From assembly GCA_017399965.1 (NCBI GenBank), contig JAFQAP010000033.1, positions 57,950 through 121,949 on the forward strand: a DNA stretch of 64,000 bases. The letters run 5' to 3'. A model generated the notes under the pieces. That model was not told where the DNA came from and searched no databases. It worked only from the letters and a program-made list of their open reading frames with translations. The DNA comes from Clostridia bacterium (GTDB lineage: Bacteria > Bacillota > Clostridia > Oscillospirales > CAG-382). The position numbers and the translations under genes were made by a program. Shown piece after piece: positions 57,172 to 64,000 of this stretch (within the stretch, counting starts at the first letter, position 1; each line of letters starts with the position of its first letter).

Positions 57172-58851
57172 TTATATTAAGTTTTCTGCATCTGCTTTTA
57201 CTGCTTCAATAACTTCGTCCGCACTCTTTTCGTCCTTTGCCTGAGTAAGGATATATACCTTTATCTTAGGCTCGGTGCCGGAAGGACGAATAAGCACGGT
57301 AGTGCCGTTTTCAAGCAGATAGGAAAGCATATTTGCTTTGGGAAGTCCCGTTCCTTCGCACATGTAATCGGTAACCTTTGTTACCTTGCTGTTTCCGATA
57401 CTTTCGGGAGGGCAGGCGCGTAAGCTTGCCATCTTTTCCTTCATGGTATCCATAGGAACGATACCGCCAATAACGCGGCTTATTATGGCTTCTTTGCAAT
57501 ATCCGTATTTTTTGTAAAGCTCCTGCAGGCGTTGGTACAGTGTGGTACCGTTGCGCATATTGTACGCCGCCATTTCGGCGATCAACATAGAAGCCGCAAC
57601 AGCATCCTTATCACGCACGTAGCCGCCGCTCAAATAACCGTAGCTTTCCTCATAGCCCAGAATAAAAGTGTATTCTCCCGATGCCGTAAACTCTTTTATC
57701 TTTTCGCCGATATATTTGAAGCCCGTAAGCACGTTCATATGGTGAACGCCTTCGCCTTCGCATACCAAGTCAAACAGCTTGCCGGAAACTACGGATTTTA
57801 TGGCGCAGGCGTTTGCGGGAAGATTTCCCTGTGCCTTCTTGCTGTTTATAATATAATCCGCAAGGAGCGCGCCCACCTGGTTTCCCGTAAAGGGAACGAA
57901 CTCGCCTTTGTCGTTTCTTGCAACGATACCGACTCGGTCCGCATCGGGGTCGGTGCCGATAATAAGGTGGCAATCTATATTTTCCGTTTTTACTTTTTCT
58001 ATGGCGATATTAAAGCACTCTTTGTTTTCGGGGTTGGGGGTGTGAACGGTAGGGAAGTTGCCGTCGGGCACCTCTTGTTCCTTGACTACAATAAGGTTTG
58101 TAACACCGGAGCGTTTTAAAATTTCGGGCACCAGTCTGTATCCCGTGCCGTGAATGGGGGTGTAGATAATATTAAGCTTGTTGCCGTATTCTTTGAGTGC
58201 AGTGGGGTCTATACTGCAATTTTGCACCGCGTCCAAAAAAGCATCGTCGGTTTCTTTACCTATTATTATAATAGTGCCGTCTTCCACAGCTTTGTCAAAA
58301 TCTGCTTGCTCAACAGAGAAGATGTCTGTTTTGGAAACGTAATCGGAAACCACGTTTGCGTGCCGGGGAGGGAGCTGTGCTCCGTCTGCCCAATAAACCT
58401 TGTATCCGTTATAAGCGGATGGGTTGTGAGAAGCAGTTATGTTTATACCGGCAATACATCCGTAATGAAGTATGGCAAAGGATAATTCGGGGGTGGGGCG
58501 CAAGGAATCAAAGATATATGTCTTTATTCCGTGGGCAGCAAGAACGCGGGCGGCGGTTTTTGCAAACAGCTCTGAATTATTGCGGCTGTCCCAAGCAACG
58601 GCAACGCCTTTATCCTTGCCGTTTTCGTCTTCTATAAGGCGGGCAAGGCCTTCTGTTGTCTGGGCAACCGTATATACGTTCATACGGGAAATTCCCGCAG
58701 CCATTACAGCGCGCAGTCCTGCGGTTCCGAATTCCATAGGATGAGAAAACCGCGCCAAGATCTCATCCGAATTATTTTGAATTTCTTTAAGCTCTGCTTT
58801 AGTAGCATCGTCAACGACGGGAGAATTTAACCATTTTTCAAATTCTGTCAT
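57172..58851 (-). CDS. pgcA: Phosphoglucomutase/phosphomannomutase (PgcA-like)
   Basis: A 559-residue alpha-D-phosphohexomutase interconverting glucose-1- and glucose-6-phosphate (for glycans, glycolipids and storage). The phosphoserine loop is TASHNPSAYNGYKVYW (about 136-151), the Mg site is GTDPDADRVG (about 298-307), the sugar loop is LGYEESYGYLSG, and the phosphate loop is RPSGTEPKIKVY. It has the typical length of the Firmicutes PgcA type. It follows the TSCPD gene by 27 nt. Confidence 0.94.
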   Translation of the reverse strand: MTEFEKWLNSPVVDDATKAELKEIQNNSDEILARFSHPMEFGTAGLRAVMAAGISRMNVYTVAQTTEGLARLIEDENGKDKGVAVAWDSRNNSELFAKTAARVLAAHGIKTYIFDSLRPTPELSFAILHYGCIAGINITASHNPSAYNGYKVYWADGAQLPPRHANVVSDYVSKTDIFSVEQADFDKAVEDGTIIIIGKETDDAFLDAVQNCSIDPTALKEYGNKLNIIYTPIHGTGYRLVPEILKRSGVTNLIVVKEQEVPDGNFPTVHTPNPENKECFNIAIEKVKTENIDCHLIIGTDPDADRVGIVARNDKGEFVPFTGNQVGALLADYIINSKKAQGNLPANACAIKSVVSGKLFDLVCEGEGVHHMNVLTGFKYIGEKIKEFTASGEYTFILGYEESYGYLSGGYVRDKDAVAASMLIAEMAAYNMRNGTTLYQRLQELYKKYGYCKEAIISRVIGGIVPMDTMKEKMASLRACPPESIGNSKVTKVTDYMCEGTGLPKANMLSYLLENGTTVLIRPSGTEPKIKVYILTQAKDEKSADEVIEAVKADAENLI

Positions 58852-58878
58852 AATATTCTCTGCCTTTCGGAATTATAT

Positions 58879-59133
58879 TCAGATCTCTTTTAATGCCTGC
58901 TCAAGGGCTTGTGCAAACTGGTCGGGACAAGAGGTGGCTTTAAATCCGCAGGTAATGCCTTTGCAGCGTTTTATAATATCTTCTGCTTTTTGTCCCTCTG
59001 CCAAAGCGGCAACGCCTTTAAGATTTCCGTTGCAGCCGCCCAAAAAGGATACGTTTGTCACGGTTCCGTCTTCGGCTATGTCAAAGGTAACGCTTCTGGA
59101 GCAAACACCCTTGTTGTTGTACGTCTTTGTCAT
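58879..59133 (-). CDS. TSCPD domain protein (TIGR03905 type)
   Basis: An 84-residue protein made up of the TSCPD domain, the zinc-binding part found at the end of class II ribonucleotide reductases and here as a stand-alone protein. Cys residues are in VCSRS, GGCNGN, RCKGITCGFKATSCPDQ, the last giving the family name. AGGAAGGA lies about 9 nt before the ATG. No ribonucleotide reductase gene is nearby. Function is not known. Confidence 0.9.
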   Translation of the reverse strand: MTKTYNNKGVCSRSVTFDIAEDGTVTNVSFLGGCNGNLKGVAALAEGQKAEDIIKRCKGITCGFKATSCPDQFAQALEQALKEI

Positions 59134-59316
59134 TTTTAAAAATCCTTCCTATTATATATATGTATATATGCGGTTTATTATTATTCATAATATCAAATAT
59201 CATTATAACACACGTGATAACGGTTTGCAAAGAACAAATTTCAAAATAATCAAAAATTCATATTTTGTTCACAAAAAATTAACAATATTAAATAATGGGG
59301 AATTTGTCAAAAAATA
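59134..59316. other. A+T-rich gap without visible gene
   Basis: 183 nt with A+T-rich sequence and runs such as TTATTATTATTCATAATA. It should contain the promoter of the TSCPD gene on the minus strand, but no clear pair of boxes could be read. No coding region or hairpin stands out. Confidence 0.5.
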
Positions 59317-59345
59317 TTGACAAAAGGTGGTATGTGTGTTATACT
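59317..59345 (+). promoter_or_regulatory. Promoter of the S10 operon
   Basis: TTGACA (59317-59322), 17 nt, TATACT (59340-59345). Confidence 0.85.
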
Positions 59346-59351
59346 ACGCGA

Positions 59352-59531
59352 GCTTGGTGTGCGATGAAGTGGGAGATTGCTGCCCAAAAGCAGGTAACTC
59401 ACACAGAGTATGTCGGTTTGATCTGGCGAATTTTCCAACATTTTTTATGGGTCGGAAATGAAACGCCCGGAACAGTGTTGAGAAAATCTTCAAACACCTC
59501 GCTACATTATATTATATAAAGGAGAAATCCC
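59352..59531 (+). promoter_or_regulatory. Leader of the S10 operon
   Basis: About 180 nt of RNA before rpsJ without an open frame of note. It contains GATTGCTGCCCAAAAGCAGG with a GCTG/CAG-type hairpin, and a run CATTTTTTATGGGTC. An S10-type leader bound by L4 is a possibility known from other bacteria; the sequence does not show it. Confidence 0.5.
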
Positions 59532-59840
59532 ATGGCAACTCAGAAAATCAGAATCAGACTCAAGTCCTACGATCACTCTTTGATCGATCAGGCAGCAGAG
59601 AAGATCGTTGAAACCGCAAAGCGTTCCGGCGCAGCAGTTTCCGGTCCCATTCCTCTTCCTACCGAAAAGGAAATCGTAACCATACTCCGTGCAGTTCACA
59701 AGTATAAGGACAGCCGTGAACAGTTCGAGTATCGCACCCACAAGCGTCTTATCGATATCATCAAGCCCTCTGCAAAGGCTGTTGAGGCTCTCACCAACCT
59801 CGAACTTCCCGCAGGCGTAGATATCGAAATCAAGCTTTAA
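59532..59840 (+). CDS. rpsJ: 30S ribosomal protein S10
   Basis: A 102-residue S10, first of the operon. [29 protein letters not shown] and [16 protein letters not shown] are conserved. Besides its place in the 30S head it is the NusE antitermination factor. AAGGAG precedes the ATG. Confidence 0.97.
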   Translation: MATQKIRIRLKSYDHSLIDQAAEKIVETAKRSGAAVSGPIPLPTEKEIVTILRAVHKYKDSREQFEYRTHKRLIDIIKPSAKAVEALTNLELPAGVDIEIKL

Positions 59841-59851
59841 TCAGTCAAATA

Positions 59852-59894
59852 AAGGTCATGTTAACCCGCGTGTGGCGAGTTAACCAATAACCTT
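59852..59894 (+). promoter_or_regulatory. Hairpin between rpsJ and rplC
   Basis: TTAACCCGC and GCGAGTTAA (59861-59869 and 59875-59883) pair with one mismatch; AAGGT and ACCTT pair outside. There is no T run, so it is not a terminator. It may mask or set off the rplC ribosome site. Confidence 0.5.
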
Positions 59895-59907
59895 AAGGAG
59901 GATAAAA

Positions 59908-60537
59908 ATGAAAAAAGGCATCATCGGCAAGAAAATCGGTATGACTCAGATCTTCGATGAAAAGGGCAACGTCATTCCGGTAACCGTTATAGCTGCAGGT
60001 CCCTGCACTGTAACACAGAAGAAGACCGCAGAAAACGACGGCTACGAAGCAGTTCAGCTCGGCTATGAAGACATCGCAGAGAGAAAGCTTACCAAGCCTG
60101 CGAAGGGACACTTCCTCAAAGCAGAAGTTTCCTTCAAAAAGTATCTTAAAGAGTTCCGTCTTGACGGCGCAGCTTCCATGAACGTGGGCGACGTTGTTAC
60201 GGCAGATACTTTTGAGGTAGGCGAAAAGGTTGATATCACCGGTATCACCAAGGGTCACGGTTACAGCGGCGTAATCAAGAGATGGGGTCAGTCTCACCTG
60301 AGAAACACCCACGGCGGCGGTCCCGTTCACCGTCACATCGGTTCTGTAGGCGCAAACAGCGATCCTTCCAGAATCTTCAAGAACAAGAAAATGCCCGGTC
60401 AGTACGGTAATGAAAAGGTTACCATGCTTAACCTGGAAATCGTAAAGATCGATTCCGAAAAGAATCTTATCGCGGTTAAGGGCGCAGTTCCCGGTTCCCG
60501 CGGCGGCGTTGTGATCATTCGCAACACCGTTAAATAA
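59908..60537 (+). CDS. rplC: 50S ribosomal protein L3
   Basis: A 209-residue L3. KGIIGKKIGMTQIFDEKGNVIPVTVI at the start and the loop GVIKRWGQSHLRNTHGGGPVHRHIGS (near the peptidyl-transferase centre) are typical; NKKMPGQYGNEKVT follows. GGAGG precedes the ATG. Confidence 0.97.
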   Translation: MKKGIIGKKIGMTQIFDEKGNVIPVTVIAAGPCTVTQKKTAENDGYEAVQLGYEDIAERKLTKPAKGHFLKAEVSFKKYLKEFRLDGAASMNVGDVVTADTFEVGEKVDITGITKGHGYSGVIKRWGQSHLRNTHGGGPVHRHIGSVGANSDPSRIFKNKKMPGQYGNEKVTMLNLEIVKIDSEKNLIAVKGAVPGSRGGVVIIRNTVK

Positions 60538-60556
60538 GTGAAGGGAGGATAACGTA

Positions 60557-61243
60557 ATGCTTAATGTAAATGTATACAATATGAAGGGCGAAGTTTGCGG
60601 CAGCATGGAGCTTAACGAAAAGATCTTCGGCGCAGAAGTGAACTCTTCCGTTCTTCACACCGTTGTTAGAGCATACCTGCTCAACCAGAGACAGGGTACC
60701 CAGTCCACCCTTACCAGAGCCGAAGTTTCCGGCGGCGGCAGAAAGCCCTGGCGTCAGAAGGGAACCGGCAGAGCAAGACAGGGTTCTACCCGTTCTCCTC
60801 AGTGGACCCACGGCGGTATCGCACTCGGTCCCAAGCCCCGCACCTACAAAGTATCCGTTAACAAGAAGGTAAAGAGAACTGCATTGTACTCTGCACTGTC
60901 TTCCAAGGTTGCAAACGGCGAACTGATTGTCGTAGACAATATCGCGCTGGAAGCATACAAGACCAAGGAAATGGTAAATATGTTCAACGCACTCGGCTGC
61001 CAGAAAGAAGTTAACAAGAATTACAAGGAAAACGGCGAAAAGAAGTCTCACAACGTCGTAGTTCCTCAGAAGGCTCTTCTTCTCCTCGAAAACGTAGACG
61101 AGAAGGTAGTAAAGAGCTGCAGCAACATTGAGACTGTTAAGACCACTCTTGTTAATACTCTCAACGTATATGAGATCCTTAACTGCGAGAAGGTCGTTGC
61201 AACCAAGGCTGCAATCGAAAAGCTCGAGGAGGTTTACGCATAA
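60557..61243 (+). CDS. rplD: 50S ribosomal protein L4
   Basis: A 228-residue L4, longer than usual (about 205). The conserved loop RAEVSGGGRKPWRQKGTGRARQGSTRSPQWTHGG is present. A charged insertion (KEVNKNYKENGEKKSHNVVV, about 152-171) accounts for the length. Its stop overlaps the rplW start by 1 nt. Confidence 0.97.
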   Translation: MLNVNVYNMKGEVCGSMELNEKIFGAEVNSSVLHTVVRAYLLNQRQGTQSTLTRAEVSGGGRKPWRQKGTGRARQGSTRSPQWTHGGIALGPKPRTYKVSVNKKVKRTALYSALSSKVANGELIVVDNIALEAYKTKEMVNMFNALGCQKEVNKNYKENGEKKSHNVVVPQKALLLLENVDEKVVKSCSNIETVKTTLVNTLNVYEILNCEKVVATKAAIEKLEEVYA

Positions 61244-61539
61244 TGAATAAATCTGCATACGATATCATTATCAAGCCCGTTATCACCGAAGCTTCCAACG
61301 AAGACATGCAGAATCGCAAGTACACCTTCAAGGTTGCTACCGATGCTAACAAGGTAGAGATTAAGAACGCTGTTGAAAAGATCTTCGGCGTTAAGGTTGA
61401 TAAAGTAACCACCATTTCCGTTAAGGGCAAGGAAAAGAGAATGGGCTACAATTCCGGCAAGACTGCAGCTTGGAAAAAGGCCATCGTTAAGCTTGCTCCC
61501 GAATCCAAGACCATCGAATTCTTCGATAGCCTTATGTAA
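61243..61539 (+). CDS. rplW: 50S ribosomal protein L23
   Basis: A 98-residue L23, at the exit of the ribosomal tunnel. [44 protein letters not shown] is typical. It starts in the stop codon of rplD. Confidence 0.96.
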   Translation: MNKSAYDIIIKPVITEASNEDMQNRKYTFKVATDANKVEIKNAVEKIFGVKVDKVTTISVKGKEKRMGYNSGKTAAWKKAIVKLAPESKTIEFFDSLM

Positions 61540-61556
61540 TCGAAAGGAGTTATACA

Positions 61557-62387
61557 ATGGCTGTTAAGACTTATAATCCTACTACTCCGTCGAGAAGACA
61601 TATGGCTACTCCCTCCTTTGCGGAGATAACCAAAAAGACTCCTGAGAAATCTCTCGTAGTTACTCTCAAGAGCAAAGCAGGCCGTAACAATCTCGGCCGT
61701 GTAACTGTTCGTCACCAGGGCGGCGGCAACAAGAGAAAGTACAGAATTATCGATTTCAAGCGTAATTCCACTTCTCCCTGCACCGTAACCGCTATCGAGT
61801 ACGATCCTAACCGTACCGCATACATCGCACTTCTTTGCGATGAACAGGGCAACAAGAGCTACACTATCGCTGCTAACGGCGTTAAGGTAGGCGACGTTCT
61901 TTACTCCGGCGCAGACAGCGATATCCGTCCCGGTAACGTTCTTCCTCTTGCTAACATCCCCGTTGGTACCGTTATCTACAATATCGAACTTTACCCCGGC
62001 AGAGGTGCACAGCTGGTTCGTTCCGCTGGTGCAGCTGCACAGCTTATGTCCAAGGAAGGCAAGATGGGTCAGGTAAGACTTCCCTCCGGCGAAGTTCGCT
62101 ACATCCGTCTTGACTGTACCGCTACTATCGGTCAGGTTGGTAACCTCGAGCACGAGAATATCAAGATCGGTAAAGCAGGTAAGAAGCGCCACATGGGTAT
62201 CCGTCCTACCGTACGCGGTTCCGTAATGAACCCCGTAGACCACCCTCACGGTGGTGGTGAAGGCCGCGCACCTATCGGTCATCCCGGTCCTTTGACTCCT
62301 TGGGGCAAGCCTGCTCTCGGTTATAAGACCAGAAACAAGAAGGCTCGCACCGATAAGTTTATCGTTAAGCGCAGAAACGCTAAGTAA
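61557..62387 (+). CDS. rplB: 50S ribosomal protein L2
   Basis: A 276-residue L2 of normal length. [28 protein letters not shown] and the [19 protein letters not shown] region at the peptidyl-transferase centre are present. A GAAAGGAG site precedes the ATG. Confidence 0.97.
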   Translation: MAVKTYNPTTPSRRHMATPSFAEITKKTPEKSLVVTLKSKAGRNNLGRVTVRHQGGGNKRKYRIIDFKRNSTSPCTVTAIEYDPNRTAYIALLCDEQGNKSYTIAANGVKVGDVLYSGADSDIRPGNVLPLANIPVGTVIYNIELYPGRGAQLVRSAGAAAQLMSKEGKMGQVRLPSGEVRYIRLDCTATIGQVGNLEHENIKIGKAGKKRHMGIRPTVRGSVMNPVDHPHGGGEGRAPIGHPGPLTPWGKPALGYKTRNKKARTDKFIVKRRNAK

Positions 62388-62410
62388 TACGGTGAAGGAG
62401 GAATAAACAA

Positions 62411-62689
62411 ATGAGCAGAAGCGTTAAAAAAGGCCCTTTTGTGGAGCCTAAATTATATCAGAGAATTTGCGAAATGAACGAGAAGGGCGAGAAGAGAGTT
62501 CTTAAGACTTGGTCCCGTGCTTCCGTAATATTCCCCGAATTCGTAGGTCACACTATCGCAGTACACGACGGCAAAAAGCACGTTCCTGTATACGTAGTAG
62601 AAGATATGGTTGGACACAGACTCGGCGAGTTCGCTCCCACCAGACACTTTAAGGGACACAGCGGTTCCAAGACATCGAACAGCAAGTAA
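62411..62689 (+). CDS. rpsS: 30S ribosomal protein S19
   Basis: A 92-residue S19 with the start [14 protein letters not shown] and the conserved [30 protein letters not shown] segment. GAAGGAGG precedes the ATG. Confidence 0.97.
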   Translation: MSRSVKKGPFVEPKLYQRICEMNEKGEKRVLKTWSRASVIFPEFVGHTIAVHDGKKHVPVYVVEDMVGHRLGEFAPTRHFKGHSGSKTSNSK

Positions 62690-62707
62690 GCGGAAGGAGA
62701 TAATATA

Positions 62708-63058
62708 ATGGAACAGAAGATAGCAAAGGCTTATCTCAAGCAGCTCCGTATGACTCCCCGCAAGGTCAAGATCGTTCTCGACCTTATCAGAGGCAAAAAC
62801 GTTGCTGAGGCAGCCGCAATACTCAAATATACCAACAAGATCGCATGCGAACCCGTTCTTAAGCTTCTTAATTCGGCTATCGCAAACGCAGATCACAATT
62901 TCGGCATGGATGTTGAAAAGCTCTATGTTTCCGAATGCTTCGTTACCCCCGGTATCATGAAGCATATGAAGAGAATGAGACCCCGCGCAAAGGGCAGAGG
63001 CGACAGAATCCTTAAGCGCACTTCTCATGTAACCATCGCACTTGCGGAAAAAAATTAA
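62708..63058 (+). CDS. rplV: 50S ribosomal protein L22
   Basis: A 116-residue L22. [23 protein letters not shown] and the tunnel loop region with [24 protein letters not shown] are conserved. GGAAGGAG precedes the ATG. Confidence 0.97.
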   Translation: MEQKIAKAYLKQLRMTPRKVKIVLDLIRGKNVAEAAAILKYTNKIACEPVLKLLNSAIANADHNFGMDVEKLYVSECFVTPGIMKHMKRMRPRAKGRGDRILKRTSHVTIALAEKN

Positions 63059-63072
63059 GGAGGGTACAGTAA

Positions 63073-63726
63073 ATGGGTCAGAAAGTTAATCCTCACGGTC
63101 TCCGTGTCGGTATAATCAAGGACTGGGATTCCCGTTGGTTCGTTAAAGACGAAGTTTTCGGTGAAACTCTTGTTTCCGATTACAAACTCAGAAAGTTCCT
63201 CACCGCAAGACTTGCAGGTGCAGGCGTAGCAAAGATAGAGATCGAGCGTGACAACGCAAAGGTTCGCGTTATCGTACGCTGTGCAAAACCCGGTATCGTT
63301 ATCGGTAAGGGCGGCACAGAGATCGAAAAGCTTCGTAAGGAAGTAGAAAACTTCGTTGGCAAGCCCGCAGCAGTCAACGTAATCGAGATCAAGCAGCCCG
63401 ATCTTAACGCACTGCTTGTTGCTCAGAATATCGCAGCACAGCTCGAAAAGAGAACTTCGTTCCGCCGCGCAATGAAAATGGCTATCGGCAGAACTATGAA
63501 GCTTGGTGCAAAGGGTATCAAGGTTGCGGTTTCCGGCCGTCTCGGCGGTGCAGAAATCGCAAGAACCGAGCATTACCATGAAGGCACTATTCCGCTTCAG
63601 ACCCTCAGAGCCGATATCGATTACGGCTTCTATGAGGCTAATACCACCTACGGTAAGATCGGCATCAAGGTATGGATATACAAGGGTGAAGTTCTTCCCG
63701 AGGTAAAGCGTCAGGGAGGTAAATAA
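63073..63726 (+). CDS. rpsC: 30S ribosomal protein S3
   Basis: A 217-residue S3 with the KH domain ([17 protein letters not shown], about 76-92) and the C-terminal [35 protein letters not shown] precedes the ATG. Confidence 0.97.
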   Translation: MGQKVNPHGLRVGIIKDWDSRWFVKDEVFGETLVSDYKLRKFLTARLAGAGVAKIEIERDNAKVRVIVRCAKPGIVIGKGGTEIEKLRKEVENFVGKPAAVNVIEIKQPDLNALLVAQNIAAQLEKRTSFRRAMKMAIGRTMKLGAKGIKVAVSGRLGGAEIARTEHYHEGTIPLQTLRADIDYGFYEANTTYGKIGIKVWIYKGEVLPEVKRQGGK

Positions 63727-63728
63727 TC

Positions 63729-64000
63729 ATGTTAATGCCCAAAAGAGTTAAATACAGACGTGTTCAGCGCGGCAGACTTACCGGTAAAGCATCCCGCGGT
63801 AATACCATTACCTACGGCACTTACGGTCTTGTAGCAGCAGAACCCGCTTGGATCACCAGCAACCAGATCGAAGCAGCCCGTATCGCTATGACTCGTTACA
63901 TCAAGCGTGGCGGTAAGGTTTGGATAAAGATATTCCCCGATAAGCCCATCACCGAGAAGCCCGCTGAAACCCGAATGGGTTCCGGTAAAGGTTCTCCCGA
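63729..64000 (+). CDS. rplP: 50S ribosomal protein L16, N-terminal part (cut by window edge)
   Basis: The first ~90 residues of L16: [20 protein letters not shown], then [61 protein letters not shown] lies about 9 nt before the ATG at 63729; a second ATG is 6 nt later. The order rpsC-rplP is the usual one. Confidence 0.95.
   Translation, partial: MLMPKRVKYRRVQRGRLTGKASRGNTITYGTYGLVAAEPAWITSNQIEAARIAMTRYIKRGGKVWIKIFPDKPITEKPAETRMGSGKGSP

Overview
The window looks like chromosome from an uncultured, spore-forming, gut-type member of the class Clostridia, probably Oscillospirales or a neighbouring order. This rests on the sporulation genes yqfC, yqfD and a ylbJ relative, on a fused ispH-rpsA gene, on DUF1292, TSCPD, BspA-like and beta-propeller proteins that are frequent in such genomes, and on codon use. 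No marker gene fixes the species. No tRNA, rRNA, CRISPR array, prophage or transposase is visible.

Layout. 1-6289: cation-pump and amino-acid symporter genes (the pump is cut by the window edge), an SDR oxidoreductase with a PepV-like dipeptidase, and a divergent sporulation cluster. 6333-7108: a small Cys-rich protein and a HIT protein. 7173-19221: a long minus-strand run, starting at its upstream end with a PucR-type regulator, then ftsE-ftsX-M23 hydrolase-ctpA (septal cell-wall control), greA, lysS, two membrane proteins, a GNAT enzyme, asd and a lipoprotein. 19348-23168: rsmE and DUF1292 from facing promoters, a probable 6S RNA, an array of short hairpins, a three-gene cassette (HTH_42, Nudix, cytidine deaminase-like) and a tandem 41-bp hairpin repeat. 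23221-25798: plsC and ispH-rpsA. 25973-32449: capA with a DUF4855 gene, then gltX and glnS. 32458-36710: a structured repeat, an XRE regulator, a HAD hydrolase and an LtaS-like enzyme. 36782-38454: rpsB-tsf. 38664-43183: an ECF sigma factor with two beta-propeller proteins. 43293-44737: a second copy of the structured repeat and an AGE epimerase. 44887-55041: a nine-gene plus-strand run (BspA-like protein, alaS, hinT, a phosphoribosyltransferase, comEC, holA, rnmV, mtaB, an unknown gene) behind a consensus promoter. 55090-59133: an AbrB-type regulator, phosphatase, M55 peptidase, phosphoglucomutase and TSCPD protein. 59317 to the end: the S10 ribosomal operon, rpsJ to a partial rplP.

Most genes are housekeeping. 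The least explained signal is a pair of related, structured elements (32458-32629 and 43293-43508). Each begins exactly 8 nt after the stop codon of a gene, lies in the same orientation relative to that gene, has matching ends, and keeps short identical blocks between helices that have changed on both sides. Other unexplained items are the GATATG-linked hairpin array after the 6S-like RNA, the 41-bp hairpin repeat with a single inverted copy 34 kb away, the capA-DUF4855 pair and the sigma/beta-propeller operon. Promoters here are unusually easy to read: many are TTGAC(A/T)-17-TA(T/A)AAT.
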